From positions 29,687 through 93,686 of the IMG/VR virus record IMGVR_UViG_3300024307_000003: DNA of 64,000 nt. One strand, 5' to 3'. A program made the translations under genes and the position numbers. Position 1 is the stretch's first letter. Every line of letters starts with the position of its first letter. Under the pieces are notes generated by a model. It saw only the letters and a list, made by a program, of their open reading frames with translations, made no database searches and was not told where the DNA came from. Shown here piece by piece: positions 15,894 through 25,433 of this stretch. The DNA is from a virus.

Positions 15894-18257
15894 TTATAAT
15901 GTGTAGCTAAAACCGGAATAACTTCCGCTTCCGCTATCAGGAAACTCAACGTATACAGTTTCACCAGTAACACCCATCACATTGTTAGTTAATGTCCAGA
16001 TTCCCGAACCATTTGTATTAACTGTGGTACTAAGTGCTATAGTTCCATCTGCTCTACGAATACGTACAGGGATGTTAGATACGCTAGCTCTTATTTGTTT
16101 TGTAGAAGCGTCTCTCATCACTTGACTAGTGATTGTTACGTTTGCGGGGTTAACTGTCAAACCAACTGTGTTGGAATAGACAATACCACCTTCAGAGCTT
16201 GTCACTCGACAATAGAAAGATTTTCCATTATCTCCAAGAACTGTTGTTCTAGCATAAGTAGAAGAAGTTGCTCCTGACACTAATATATCAGTTGTACCAT
16301 TTTCTTCAAACCATTGATAAGCAGAAGCTCCTGTAGCAGACAGAACGAACGAGGCTACTTGACCTGCTGTTACGTTTTGAGCCGAAGGTTGAACAGTGAT
16401 AGTGGGTACGCTAGCTGCCCGTGTAGTTACGCTTACAGAGTCTGTTACTCCTCCCGAAGCTACGCCACCTGTTACAACAGCACCATAAGTACCAGAAGTC
16501 AGTTTCATATAAACTGTCTGACCAAGCTGTCTTACTACAGAACTTCCATATGTTCCGTTGCTTGCATCAGACACTGTAGCACTTCCTGTAGCAGCAAAAG
16601 TAACGTTTGTAGCTGCTGTAGTTCCTGCTACAACAAAAGAACGTATTGTGTCTGTATTAGGATTGGCTCCTGTTACATCAGCTCCAAGATCAAACTGTGT
16701 TGGAATAATGTCTGCTGGTGGATCATAATTTATAGTAGCAAAAGCTGAATGTGCTCCATCCGTCTGATCTACAACTGCAACACTCATCGTTCCATCAAAA
16801 GCGCCCGTGAAGGTTGGAATACCATTCGCAGCAATACTAATTGTGTTGGTTTCATTGTTGTAAACCAACTGATCCCCATTCGCTGCTGCTGGGGATGTCT
16901 CCACCTCTCCTGTAGTAGAAGCTGGATTGTAGCCAGATAAAGTTACATGACTATATCCTGTAGCAGGAGTCATTGATGTTGACCCAGAAGCACTTCCACT
17001 AGTAAGGGTTACAGTTGCACCATAAAGAGTGGCAGGCCAGTTAGAGGATGTTCTAGCTACAGCGGTTGTTGTAGAATTTACAGCAGTGTGTGCACCTTGT
17101 GCAACTCCGTTAATTGTAACTGCCGATAACGACCCCGGCGCTTCATCCCATGTAATCTGAAAACTAGTCTGGTCATAACGGATAGGATTTCCGCCATTGA
17201 TAGACAGGATTGAGTTACTAACTGCCAAAGTAGTTACGTTGACAGAAGCATATATTTTAGCTCCTAAACCCCCTACTTCTTGAGCACGAACCCAGTATCT
17301 TCGTTGTGTATTTGCCGGTAAATCTATAGTGGTGTCATAGAACACAGTAGCCGCCACACTAGTACCATCAGTTGGTGCAGCATCAAAGGTGGCATCCGAG
17401 GGTTGAGCTTGTGATATGTTGTCATAACCGATTATCTTAATAGTGGCAGCAAGGGATGTTGTGAGTGCCATCCTGAAACTACTAGCGGTTATCTGGTCCG
17501 CAGAAGGAGTAGCCAACCAAGACAATGTAGGTGTTGTCGATGGCATCGTATCGTCATCAGCTGCGATAGCAAGTAACACATCTTCAATAGTAGCTTCATC
17601 TAGGGCTGCTGTTTCCCACGCAGCACACTTAATCATTCCTTCGCCATTATCAAAAGCTGTCTGGCGATTACCTATAACTAATTGGGCTGTACCAGTAAGA
17701 CCACTTATGGTAGCGTTCTGTGGGAGAGTATAACCACCATAACCACCATCAGGTGTTATCGGCGTAAGCACACCACCCGACAACGTATAGAACTTTATTC
17801 GTTCCTGAATCGTTGCCTGAGTGGTGTCGATACGGACAGCAATAAGGGATTGGGAATTGTAAAAATTAAAACTATTACCAGCGAAATTAAAACCATGTAG
17901 ACCAAAAACACTACGCTCATACATTAAGGCCGGTGTACCACCATCTGGTCCAAGTATAAACATAGTGGACCAGTCGTCTACAGAATACCCAGCCCATTTA
18001 AGGAAGAATGTTCCTTGGTTTGTTCCATTAAGTTCCGTAGCTATTGTAGAACCAATTGCAGCCCAAGCCCTAGCGTCACTTGTTTCGCTTGCAGCGGTCC
18101 AATTTAAACCGCTACCCTCCCCATCAGCCGAGAAGGCCATTCCTCCCGGACCATAATCGAGCGTTAGAGGTAGAGAAGCAGTGCCTTGGTTGGCAGTAGT
18201 GGTTGGTGTAGTTCCGCTAGTAGCTTCGTCTAAACCGTAGAAAAATTTAAAACTCAT
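15894..18257 (-). CDS. Large LamG-like / Ig-like virion surface protein
   Basis: The protein has 787 residues. Residues 1-235 read as a LamG-like jelly roll (SFKFFYGLDEATSG..., QGTFFLKWAGY, ALDEATIEDVLLAIA). Fibronectin-type or Ig-like beta domains follow, including a clear Ig domain near 615-700: TVQPSAQNVTAGQVASFVL, AYQWFEENG, KSFYCRVTS. The C-terminus is another small beta domain (PVRIRRADGTIALSTTV). Ig-like domains are common on phage capsids and fibres, where they bind carbohydrates weakly. Location between capsid and neck genes suggests a head fibre or decoration. Confidence 0.6.
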   Translation of the reverse strand: MSFKFFYGLDEATSGTTPTTTANQGTASLPLTLDYGPGGMAFSADGEGSGLNWTAASETSDARAWAAIGSTIATELNGTNQGTFFLKWAGYSVDDWSTMFILGPDGGTPALMYERSVFGLHGFNFAGNSFNFYNSQSLIAVRIDTTQATIQERIKFYTLSGGVLTPITPDGGYGGYTLPQNATISGLTGTAQLVIGNRQTAFDNGEGMIKCAAWETAALDEATIEDVLLAIAADDDTMPSTTPTLSWLATPSADQITASSFRMALTTSLAATIKIIGYDNISQAQPSDATFDAAPTDGTSVAATVFYDTTIDLPANTQRRYWVRAQEVGGLGAKIYASVNVTTLAVSNSILSINGGNPIRYDQTSFQITWDEAPGSLSAVTINGVAQGAHTAVNSTTTAVARTSSNWPATLYGATVTLTSGSASGSTSMTPATGYSHVTLSGYNPASTTGEVETSPAAANGDQLVYNNETNTISIAANGIPTFTGAFDGTMSVAVVDQTDGAHSAFATINYDPPADIIPTQFDLGADVTGANPNTDTIRSFVVAGTTAATNVTFAATGSATVSDASNGTYGSSVVRQLGQTVYMKLTSGTYGAVVTGGVASGGVTDSVSVTTRAASVPTITVQPSAQNVTAGQVASFVLSATGASAYQWFEENGTTDILVSGATSSTYARTTVLGDNGKSFYCRVTSSEGGIVYSNTVGLTVNPANVTITSQVMRDASTKQIRASVSNIPVRIRRADGTIALSTTVNTNGSGIWTLTNNVMGVTGETVYVEFPDSGSGSYSGFSYTL

Positions 18258-18258
18258 A

Positions 18259-19551
18259 TTATCTAGTCCCTAAATCATAGACTTCATATCCCGGCGCGGA
18301 AGCTCCGAATCTACTATCAGCACCATAATCTACGGAAGTCACTAGAAGATTCTGTTCGTAATCGTAGTAAGCACCGCCAATACGATGGTAGTATGCACTT
18401 CGCATAGTGCTATGGTTCCAGTAACCATGCTTGTATGGGCGTATCATGTGCGGAGGATTCAAACTTGGATTACCAAATGAATCTGCTAAATCCTGCAAAT
18501 CAAATAACCAGTAATAGTTTGCGTATGCTTGATGATAATAAGCGCGGTAAGCTTGCGAGGTATCACCATTATCACTAGGTTGACTTGCACCGTAGCAGAT
18601 GAATAAACCACCGGGAGGATTATTGTATGGGGCACGACGGTCTAAATTAGACCCGATACACATCAGTGTATTTGTGTTTGGAAGAATGAAGGCCCCTGCG
18701 ATTGCTGATAGGTGATTCCACAGTTGCGATTGTAAATCATCAGATAGTTGTGTTCCCGGGCCAAAGGGAAAATCCATGGCAGGAGTTGTGCTGATAAGCG
18801 TAGGAGTATCGCTTACTTGCATATCGTCAAAATTAACCGGCCATGCCGTTGGACCAACAGCCATCCGGGAGATGATAGGCCAATATCCTACCCCACCACA
18901 CATTAAGTGGGATGCCCCACCAAACGATGATCGCCATGATGCAGGTAATTTAACTGCGCGCCCAGCACTGCGGGCAGCACCAGAAATCTGGAACATACCG
19001 TAACGTGTGAACGTTGAAAGTGCTGCTGCGTTACGCAATAACGCAGAGTTATATGCATCAAGTGTGTTACTGTAGTAGCTATGACCGCCTAAATGTAATT
19101 GTCCTGTTCCTACATAACTTGGATCAAGCGGATGCGAAACTGCATCATAGGAAATGGCAGCCAGCTTGAAATCGGCGCTCATGTTGGTGAACTGAGTGTG
19201 TAAACGTTTGAACCCCTGCCGATTAGTTCCAACGTTCATCGCCGCACGATTAGTTGTGTTGACCAGCGCCGGAATGTTGAATTCACCCACCGACTGGCGA
19301 CCATTTGTTTCAGTGCCCTGCACAAAAATACGGCCAGTTGCTGTACCTTTGCTGATGCACTGACGACCGATGTAAAACATATCATCTTCGCCGGCAGTGT
19401 TTGGGTCCAGTAAAAAATGACCGATGACGACAGGCGCGGTAACGTCTGGGTCATACAACCCAGCAGAAGCTTGGGGATAAGGTCTGTAAAAACTGTCTGT
19501 ATGTTCGTAAAGAGGAACAGTTGAGCCGGGTACAACAATAGTCTTAGACAT
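18259..19551 (-). CDS. Virion surface protein with shared N-terminal anchor
   Basis: The protein has 430 residues. The first 26 residues (KTIVVPGSTVPLYEHTDSF, then YRPYP) match the start of the beta-helix protein encoded next to it, so both probably use the same attachment module. The remainder is rich in aromatic residues and Gly, with no family I recognise. It overlaps the beta-helix gene by eight bases and is followed after one base by the large LamG/Ig gene. Confidence 0.5.
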   Translation of the reverse strand: MSKTIVVPGSTVPLYEHTDSFYRPYPQASAGLYDPDVTAPVVIGHFLLDPNTAGEDDMFYIGRQCISKGTATGRIFVQGTETNGRQSVGEFNIPALVNTTNRAAMNVGTNRQGFKRLHTQFTNMSADFKLAAISYDAVSHPLDPSYVGTGQLHLGGHSYYSNTLDAYNSALLRNAAALSTFTRYGMFQISGAARSAGRAVKLPASWRSSFGGASHLMCGGVGYWPIISRMAVGPTAWPVNFDDMQVSDTPTLISTTPAMDFPFGPGTQLSDDLQSQLWNHLSAIAGAFILPNTNTLMCIGSNLDRRAPYNNPPGGLFICYGASQPSDNGDTSQAYRAYYHQAYANYYWLFDLQDLADSFGNPSLNPPHMIRPYKHGYWNHSTMRSAYYHRIGGAYYDYEQNLLVTSVDYGADSRFGASAPGYEVYDLGTR

Positions 19552-20785
19552 AATGGTGTGCCCCTCTCTTAGTTGTGGTTGGTCTTACTGTGTCGTCAAC
19601 ATCGTACAGAACATCCGCTGATCTATTAGAAGATGGGACAGCTGCGCCTCCTGTGGAGTTCAATCTTAGGTTCCCTGTTGAGGGATTTACAAACCACGAT
19701 GAACTTGCGTTTAATGTATTATTGTCTCCAGTATAGTTAGCAGAATCTCTCATTCTTATACTGTCATCAGATAGATTATTATCCACTACTAAACCACTAG
19801 ACCATCTACCTTGGAAAGCATCATTAACTTGGCCATTTGTTACCACGGTATTGTTTATGGCTTTACCATTAGGACAATCCCACAGATTAATTGCTCCATC
19901 TGACCCAGCTATTGTTTCAGCACTGAACCTGCCTGCGGCCATATAAACCATATTGTTTCTAGCAATACCACCATAGCAATCATTTTCTCCGCCGCCCCTT
20001 AAAATCAAACCTAGAGATATAGATCGGGCACAATTAATAAAAGTGTTCTGTTCCACAATAGGGTTTGTTGATCTGTTCCAGAAATAAACGGCTGGGCTAT
20101 ATAAGTAGTAGGTTGCTCCTCCGGGAAGAGCTGCAATTTCTGCTGCTGTTGGAGTGTTCTCAATAAATTGATTCTTTCGTACTACCCAACCACTACTATT
20201 GTGGACATCTATCATTCCACCATAAAAATAACCTGCACCTTCATGGTCTGTTGTAGGGCGTCCGTTTGTATATGCAAAATAACTATTTTCTACAAGTCCA
20301 TTATTAATGGCGTCGGGAAATGCGCTGACTTTCAAAAACTGTTGGCCCATATCCAACATTCTTACGTTTCTTAATGTAGGGCTAGTTGCTCCGGCTCCGA
20401 AGGTAACACCGTGAAAATAAAATTGCTCTATTGTTAAATCTTCTACTGTCAAACCGGGGTATTGGGAATATATACCGTGAGGACAACCACCGTAGCTGGA
20501 GTTGTCCATTCCCCTTCCCCTCAATACAATATCTGAAGCTACTCCAGAGGCACCTTTTATTGTTACATTGCTAGCTGCTGGAACTAAAGTATTATTGAGA
20601 ACATAAACACCCGGCCAGACAATTTCAATTATGTCGTTTGGTTGGGCAGAACTTATAGCCGCCTCTAACCCGGACAAGGTGCCTACTTGTACAATACGCC
20701 CGTTGTATGGGTAAGGATACCAGTACGTATCTGGGTGTTGGTATAAAGTTATTGCCGATCCCGGCACCGTTATTGTTTTAGCCAT
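19544..20785 (-). CDS. Parallel beta-helix virion protein (pectate-lyase-like fold)
   Basis: I chose ATG 20785 (after GAGGG), not the more distal start at 20824, because it aligns with the neighbour's MSKTIVVPGS start. After the N-terminal anchor (KTITVPGSAITLYQHPDTY), the 413-residue protein shows solenoid spacing: IIEIVWPGVYVLNNT, VTIKGASGVASDIVLRG, LTVEDLTIEQFYFHG, then many N-x-x asparagine-ladder turns. This is the Pectate_lyase_3/right-handed beta-helix pattern of tailspikes that bind or cut polysaccharide. Catalytic residues cannot be assigned. Confidence 0.65.
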   Translation of the reverse strand: MAKTITVPGSAITLYQHPDTYWYPYPYNGRIVQVGTLSGLEAAISSAQPNDIIEIVWPGVYVLNNTLVPAASNVTIKGASGVASDIVLRGRGMDNSSYGGCPHGIYSQYPGLTVEDLTIEQFYFHGVTFGAGATSPTLRNVRMLDMGQQFLKVSAFPDAINNGLVENSYFAYTNGRPTTDHEGAGYFYGGMIDVHNSSGWVVRKNQFIENTPTAAEIAALPGGATYYLYSPAVYFWNRSTNPIVEQNTFINCARSISLGLILRGGGENDCYGGIARNNMVYMAAGRFSAETIAGSDGAINLWDCPNGKAINNTVVTNGQVNDAFQGRWSSGLVVDNNLSDDSIRMRDSANYTGDNNTLNASSSWFVNPSTGNLRLNSTGGAAVPSSNRSADVLYDVDDTVRPTTTKRGAHHYV

Positions 20786-20860
20786 ATTCCCTCTTCTTAT
20801 TTTGGGGAATGCACATTCGTGCAAAGAAGACCCGTCTTGTGCGTGTCTTCGGAATTCTAT

Positions 20861-20887
20861 AAAGAAAAGGAGGGATTGCTCCCTCCT
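20861..20887 (-). terminator. Intrinsic terminator after major capsid gene
   Basis: On the minus strand AGGAGGGA-GCAA-TCCCTCCT is followed by TTTCTTTATAG: an 8-bp GC-rich stem closed by a GCAA tetraloop with a T-rich tract. It follows the capsid gene by 18 bases and would separate abundant capsid transcripts from those for the surface-protein block. Confidence 0.8.
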
Positions 20888-20905
20888 CTTGTTCTTTAAC
20901 TACTA

Positions 20906-21931
20906 TTAGGTAATAGTAGCTTTTACAATCAACTGAGGCTTGGCACAGAAGTGTGCGAAGTTGGATTCAGTTTCAATGTCATAACCTTGACCACGGTCAT
21001 TCTCATAAACAAAAGCGTACATCGGAACACCAACGGTGTTGACATAGCTGTTGTGTGACATTGGAGCATAAATAGTCTTGAACAGACCACTTACCATCGG
21101 GATAATACGAGCTTCACCAGCAGGAATCAGTGGGGTGCCTTTCATCTGACCGCGATATTCGATGTGCAGAATACCAGCTTGATCAACGAAGGTACGATGG
21201 CCACGACCAACAGTCGGCAGACGATCCCGCAGGAAGTTACCGTTAGCGTTAGTAGCAGCAAACTGACTGTAAGCTTCTTTAACGTTAGTGTTGGTAGTCA
21301 GCTTAGCGAAGAACTCTGGAGAGTCCAGAGAAATAAAGTCAGTTACAATCATACCGTCTTGCAGGTTGTCTTGAATGTAAGCAATAACTTCTTCAGACTT
21401 AGCTTGAGGAACACCAGTACCACCAGTGTCGATATCATAATCTACAACTTTCTGAGTTACACCCAGATCAGTGAAATAGTTGGTAGATACAGTTCCGTTA
21501 GGAGCGTACACAGTACCGTCTTTAATCAGTTGCAGACGCGACCATTCGCGCAGTTGTGCCCAAGAGTTATTGATGCGCAGCAACTCTTCTGCTACTTTAG
21601 CGTCAAAGCTGGAGAACTCCTGATCAGTACCCGGAGCGCGCTGGCTTTGAACGTCTTCTGGCATAATGCGGCCATCAAACGGGAAGTGAGGAATAGAGAA
21701 AGAGAAGGTTTTTACAATCCCTTTATCTACGAACTGATCACGACGGCTTCCCCACATGCGATCTTCTGGCAGACTGAAACCAGACTCAATTTGATCGTAC
21801 TGGAAAGTACGGGTGCGAACACCAGTTTCTTCAAACAAACCCAACTGGTTAACAAGACCATACATATTCTCAATCTTGTTAACGTCCGGGGTACGGTCCT
21901 CAAGGAAATTTGTGTCTTTACGAACTGCCAT
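20906..21931 (-). CDS. Major capsid protein (Cap_E family)
   Basis: The protein has 341 residues, the usual length for lambda gpE-type HK97-fold capsid proteins. Diagnostic segments are KTFSFSIPHFPFDGRIMPEDV (residues about 75-95), AKVAEELLRINNSWAQLREW (spine helix) and near the C-terminus GVPMYAFVYENDRGQGYDIE. It has no N-terminal delta domain, consistent with the separate scaffold in the protease gene. It follows the decoration protein gene and precedes a strong terminator. Confidence 0.92.
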   Translation of the reverse strand: MAVRKDTNFLEDRTPDVNKIENMYGLVNQLGLFEETGVRTRTFQYDQIESGFSLPEDRMWGSRRDQFVDKGIVKTFSFSIPHFPFDGRIMPEDVQSQRAPGTDQEFSSFDAKVAEELLRINNSWAQLREWSRLQLIKDGTVYAPNGTVSTNYFTDLGVTQKVVDYDIDTGGTGVPQAKSEEVIAYIQDNLQDGMIVTDFISLDSPEFFAKLTTNTNVKEAYSQFAATNANGNFLRDRLPTVGRGHRTFVDQAGILHIEYRGQMKGTPLIPAGEARIIPMVSGLFKTIYAPMSHNSYVNTVGVPMYAFVYENDRGQGYDIETESNFAHFCAKPQLIVKATIT

Positions 21932-21956
21932 TAATTATTCTCCTTATTATTCTAAA

Positions 21957-22661
21957 TTACAGCAATGGGCCAAAAGCTTTGGTTTCTGCAACAACAATCG
22001 AAGCAGCTTCCATCGCATCATAGATAACTTGTTTTTTGGTGGCGTTATCGTAAGTGGCATCAAGAATCATGCCTTCTGCGCTCACCATTGCATCCCGTAC
22101 CAGAACAACTACTTGGTAGTCAGTGTTGGCAGCAAAAGTTTGTTCCAATTGTGCATCTTGTGTGCACATAAAAATACCCGCAAAAACTTTACTACCATCA
22201 GTAGCAGTTTCTACAGCAGGCTTGTACTTTTCAGAAGTCTTAACTACAGTGATGTCAAAAGCATCGCCGCCAGCGAAATCGGTAGAACCGTCTGCCAGAG
22301 TAAATGCCAAACCACCAGCAGAGAACGCGGAAGCTACAACACCATAACCGATGATAATACCGTCCGGGTCTTCTACAGAGAAGTCACCGAGGTTAGTACC
22401 GGGTTCCAGAATAGTAAGTTTATATACACCAGCTTTAGCACCACCGGATACAGTTACAGCACCCATGGTTCCGTTACCAGTGTTACCAGCAACAGCTGCG
22501 CCGGAAGCAGTACCAGCAAACAACTTGCCCAGTACAGTACCAACTTTAACTGTGGTTTCTGCGGCTACGCGCAGGGTTACAGTTTTACGGCTCATTCCTT
22601 TCGGCAGTTCAAATTTGACTACGTTAGAAATAGGCTTGATAGAGGTTTCGAGTAATCCCAT
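21957..22661 (-). CDS. Head decoration protein
   Basis: The 234-residue protein sits between the protease/scaffold and capsid genes, where lambda gpD is found. The C-terminal half (KYKPAVETATDGSKVFAGI, then ANTDYQVVVLVRDAMVS) has the HDPD-like pattern of decoration proteins. The N-terminal half is an Ala/Gly/Thr-rich beta domain that makes it about twice the lambda gpD length. Likely role: stabilising capsid three-fold sites. Confidence 0.75.
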   Translation of the reverse strand: MGLLETSIKPISNVVKFELPKGMSRKTVTLRVAAETTVKVGTVLGKLFAGTASGAAVAGNTGNGTMGAVTVSGGAKAGVYKLTILEPGTNLGDFSVEDPDGIIIGYGVVASAFSAGGLAFTLADGSTDFAGGDAFDITVVKTSEKYKPAVETATDGSKVFAGIFMCTQDAQLEQTFAANTDYQVVVLVRDAMVSAEGMILDATYDNATKKQVIYDAMEAASIVVAETKAFGPLL

Positions 22662-22671
22662 TTTCCACTCC

Positions 22672-23955
22672 TTATTGTTTTACTTTGATATTTTTGTTTT
22701 TAGCTGCTTGCGCTTGCAAGGCAGCATTAAATCCATCTTTCTTGACTTCTGGTTTGATTTCAGAATCACTAACACCAACTTCCTTCATTGCTTCAACTTC
22801 GTCTTTCATTTTAGCAATAGTGGCGTCTTTAGTGGCGATAACGTCAGCAGCCATTTTCATAGCAGCATCAAACATATCAATAGAGACAGACCCATTGAGA
22901 GCGGAACTTGCATAGGCATTTACATCAACCCCGGCAAACGCCCATTCTTGTGCTTTGGCTTTGAAACCTTCCAGTTTCAGATTATCAGCTTCATCTTTAG
23001 CTGCTTTAAGTTGAGCAGCGAATTCTTCTTTTTGTTTTTCAAAAGCGGCTTGAAGATCAGCAAACTGAGCTTTCAGTTCATTATCTACACCAGCTTTAGC
23101 AGTAGGTTCTGCCATTGGTTTATTTACCCCTTCTTTCAAATAGGAATTAAATTCATCACGGGTCATTAGCTTGTGAACCAAACCCTTTTCTTGTGCTTCT
23201 TGGGCAAGGAACACACCAGCTTTGGTGTTTATAATTGCCTCTTCAGAAAGCCCCATCATTTCAGACGTATATCCAACAAACTCTGAATACAACGTACTCA
23301 CCTTGTTTTGAATATCAGTCAGAAACTCCTCTCTCCATCCACCATCTGCATTGAACGGGATCTTGTTATCCCCAGCAAAGATGTAAGTTCTTTCAACTCC
23401 AGCTTTCTCCAGAGCCTTATTAACGTTCGTGAGCTGTACAACAACTCCAATACTTCCTGCTTGTGCTGAAGGATTCATAATTACTTCATGAGCAGAAACA
23501 GCCAAACCATAAGCAGCAGAAGCAGCATATCCGTCAACATAGGAAATCAGACGAACACCAAACTCGTCTGCTTTAGATCGCATGTAGCGGCCAGTCTCAA
23601 ACATTCCGTAGGCTTCTCCACCCGGAGAATCCACAATCAAAGCAATCGTTTTGTACCCAGCAGCAACTGCTGTATCAAATTGAGTGACAATGGATTGGTA
23701 AGATGTATTCTCTGTGCAGGTGGCCATATCAAAATAAGATTTGTATGTCAGCACACCATCAACATTAATAGCCCCAATCTTGTCATCTCCCGGAATAGGA
23801 TTCCGACGAGCTTCCTTGGTTTGGATGTTGGCAAACTCAATAGCTTCGTCATTACGAGAAGCCAGATACTGCTCAATCCTTTCCAATACATCTGGAGACA
23901 CTAAGTGTGGGGTGTTGTATAATGCTTTTGTAATTCTTAATAGCTGTCGTGCCAT
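22672..23955 (-). CDS. Head maturation protease (S49) with C-terminal scaffold
   Basis: The protein has 427 residues. Residues 55-265 are a signal-peptide-peptidase-like S49 protease. Visible features are VDSPGGEAYG (108-117), the nucleophile Ser146 in DGYAASAAYG, QAGSIGVV (165-172) and the likely base Lys198 in AGDNKIPF, as in lambda gpC. Residues from about 281 on are a charged coiled coil (ELKAQFADLQAAFEKQKEEF) resembling a scaffold. An in-frame ATG at 23115 (Met281) preceded by AAGGGG could start a separate scaffold like lambda Nu3. It cuts scaffold and connector during head maturation. Confidence 0.88.
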   Translation of the reverse strand: MARQLLRITKALYNTPHLVSPDVLERIEQYLASRNDEAIEFANIQTKEARRNPIPGDDKIGAINVDGVLTYKSYFDMATCTENTSYQSIVTQFDTAVAAGYKTIALIVDSPGGEAYGMFETGRYMRSKADEFGVRLISYVDGYAASAAYGLAVSAHEVIMNPSAQAGSIGVVVQLTNVNKALEKAGVERTYIFAGDNKIPFNADGGWREEFLTDIQNKVSTLYSEFVGYTSEMMGLSEEAIINTKAGVFLAQEAQEKGLVHKLMTRDEFNSYLKEGVNKPMAEPTAKAGVDNELKAQFADLQAAFEKQKEEFAAQLKAAKDEADNLKLEGFKAKAQEWAFAGVDVNAYASSALNGSVSIDMFDAAMKMAADVIATKDATIAKMKDEVEAMKEVGVSDSEIKPEVKKDGFNAALQAQAAKNKNIKVKQ

Positions 23956-25433
23956 TATTTACTCCTGTTCCCGGCAGCTTTATCACCACCACCTGTTCCT
24001 GATCCAGTACCCGATCCCAATCCAGACTCCATACCTTGTCCGGCCTTGGAAGCAGCAGGAGGCTCTTTCACAACCTCTTCAGGATCACCATCAATACTCT
24101 CAAGACCCAACACCTTACGAACACGGTTGTACTCGTCTCTACGGCCTTCTACAGCACCTACAGCGAATATCCGTTGAATGGCTTGGGACATCACATCTAC
24201 ATCTTCTTTCTCAATGTCTCCGTACTTCAGGATAGGAGTTTCTTCCTTGGTCCATTCATTGTAGAGAGCCAGTTGCTCAATCAATTGTTTCTGAAGAGTG
24301 TGGGTGATAAAGGACAAATGTTCTTCTGCGGCTTGTGCTACAAGATTTGTTTTGCTGTCTGCCAGAGAGAAACTACCGTGAGAGTCGTTGCCGAGATTGA
24401 TAAGGTCAGCAAAATAAGCCATCAGTATCTCTGTCTTACGACGCTGTATGATAGCTCCTACATCATGGTTTTTCTTACCTCCGTCAACACCCATAAGGGA
24501 TACGTTGTACAGAGGCTTACCTGTGTCGGTGTAATCTACAGGGCACACAATGCACGATTGGTTTCCATTCTGGAAAGCCTGTGCCTGATTGAACATGGTG
24601 TTGTAGAGAACAGCTTCTTCACTCTTAGGGTCCATAGTGGCCTTAACCATTACAGACTTGGGAAGGTCTACTTTCAGAACACCTGACATGTCCTTGCTGA
24701 TACCTGTTCCTTCAATATCTTCAAAAAGACATTTGAATTTCCAAGTGACGTAAGCTTTAAGTAGAGGAGAGCGCCCTTCTGGATTATTCTTTGTTGAGTT
24801 GTAAGAGAACAATAAGAGTTTAGAGAGTGGAATATCTACTGTTGTAGATACAATCCCATTACCATAAAGCCTACTGGATTTGACGTTCTGTCTAACACCC
24901 TTAAGCTTTCTTCCTGTCTCTTTGTCCCAGAGCCATTTATCAATAGATATTTGTGCTCTTGGTTCTAATCCTTTAACACGATACCAACCTTCGTATTCCC
25001 CTTCTTTGATAGTCTCAAATATCTTTTCAAGGATTGAGAATCCTGCCCAAGAATAGGTTAGAATGTCGTTCTTAACTGTCTGGAAAGATTGTCCATCCAG
25101 ATTGTCAAACATCCAGTTTACGAAGTCAGCGTTGGCTTTCGCCTTTTCGTTTGTTTTATCAAGAGGCTCTGCATAGATAGGGACTTTCTTCACTAGCATT
25201 AAGAACAAGTCCACTGCTGTAGCGACAGAAACATCATAAAGCATCGTCTTGAACGTCTGAATGCTCTGAGGGAATACTAGTTCCCGTTTAGCTTCTTCAT
25301 AGATACGGCCATTAACGATGTTTAATCCTGAGTCCCCTATTGCAGAGTCCTTGAATCTCATCACCCCTGTTGAAAGGTCATAAGAAATACTATCTAACTC
25401 TGACAAGTAACCTCCGGAGGAAATCTCCATCAC
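23955..25433 (-). CDS. Portal protein (DUF935-like)
   Basis: The protein has 492 residues. Segments such as DILTYSWAGFSILEKIFE, LSKLLLFSYNSTKNNPEGRSPLLKAYV and RRKTEILMAYFADLINLGND match the Mu gp29 / DUF935 portal group. The C-terminus is a Gly/Ser-rich tail (SGLGSGTGSGTGGG). It forms the dodecameric DNA gate at one capsid vertex and docks the terminase. It overlaps the terminase stop by four bases and shares a base with the next start. Confidence 0.87.
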   Translation of the reverse strand: MMEISSGGYLSELDSISYDLSTGVMRFKDSAIGDSGLNIVNGRIYEEAKRELVFPQSIQTFKTMLYDVSVATAVDLFLMLVKKVPIYAEPLDKTNEKAKANADFVNWMFDNLDGQSFQTVKNDILTYSWAGFSILEKIFETIKEGEYEGWYRVKGLEPRAQISIDKWLWDKETGRKLKGVRQNVKSSRLYGNGIVSTTVDIPLSKLLLFSYNSTKNNPEGRSPLLKAYVTWKFKCLFEDIEGTGISKDMSGVLKVDLPKSVMVKATMDPKSEEAVLYNTMFNQAQAFQNGNQSCIVCPVDYTDTGKPLYNVSLMGVDGGKKNHDVGAIIQRRKTEILMAYFADLINLGNDSHGSFSLADSKTNLVAQAAEEHLSFITHTLQKQLIEQLALYNEWTKEETPILKYGDIEKEDVDVMSQAIQRIFAVGAVEGRRDEYNRVRKVLGLESIDGDPEEVVKEPPAASKAGQGMESGLGSGTGSGTGGGDKAAGNRSK

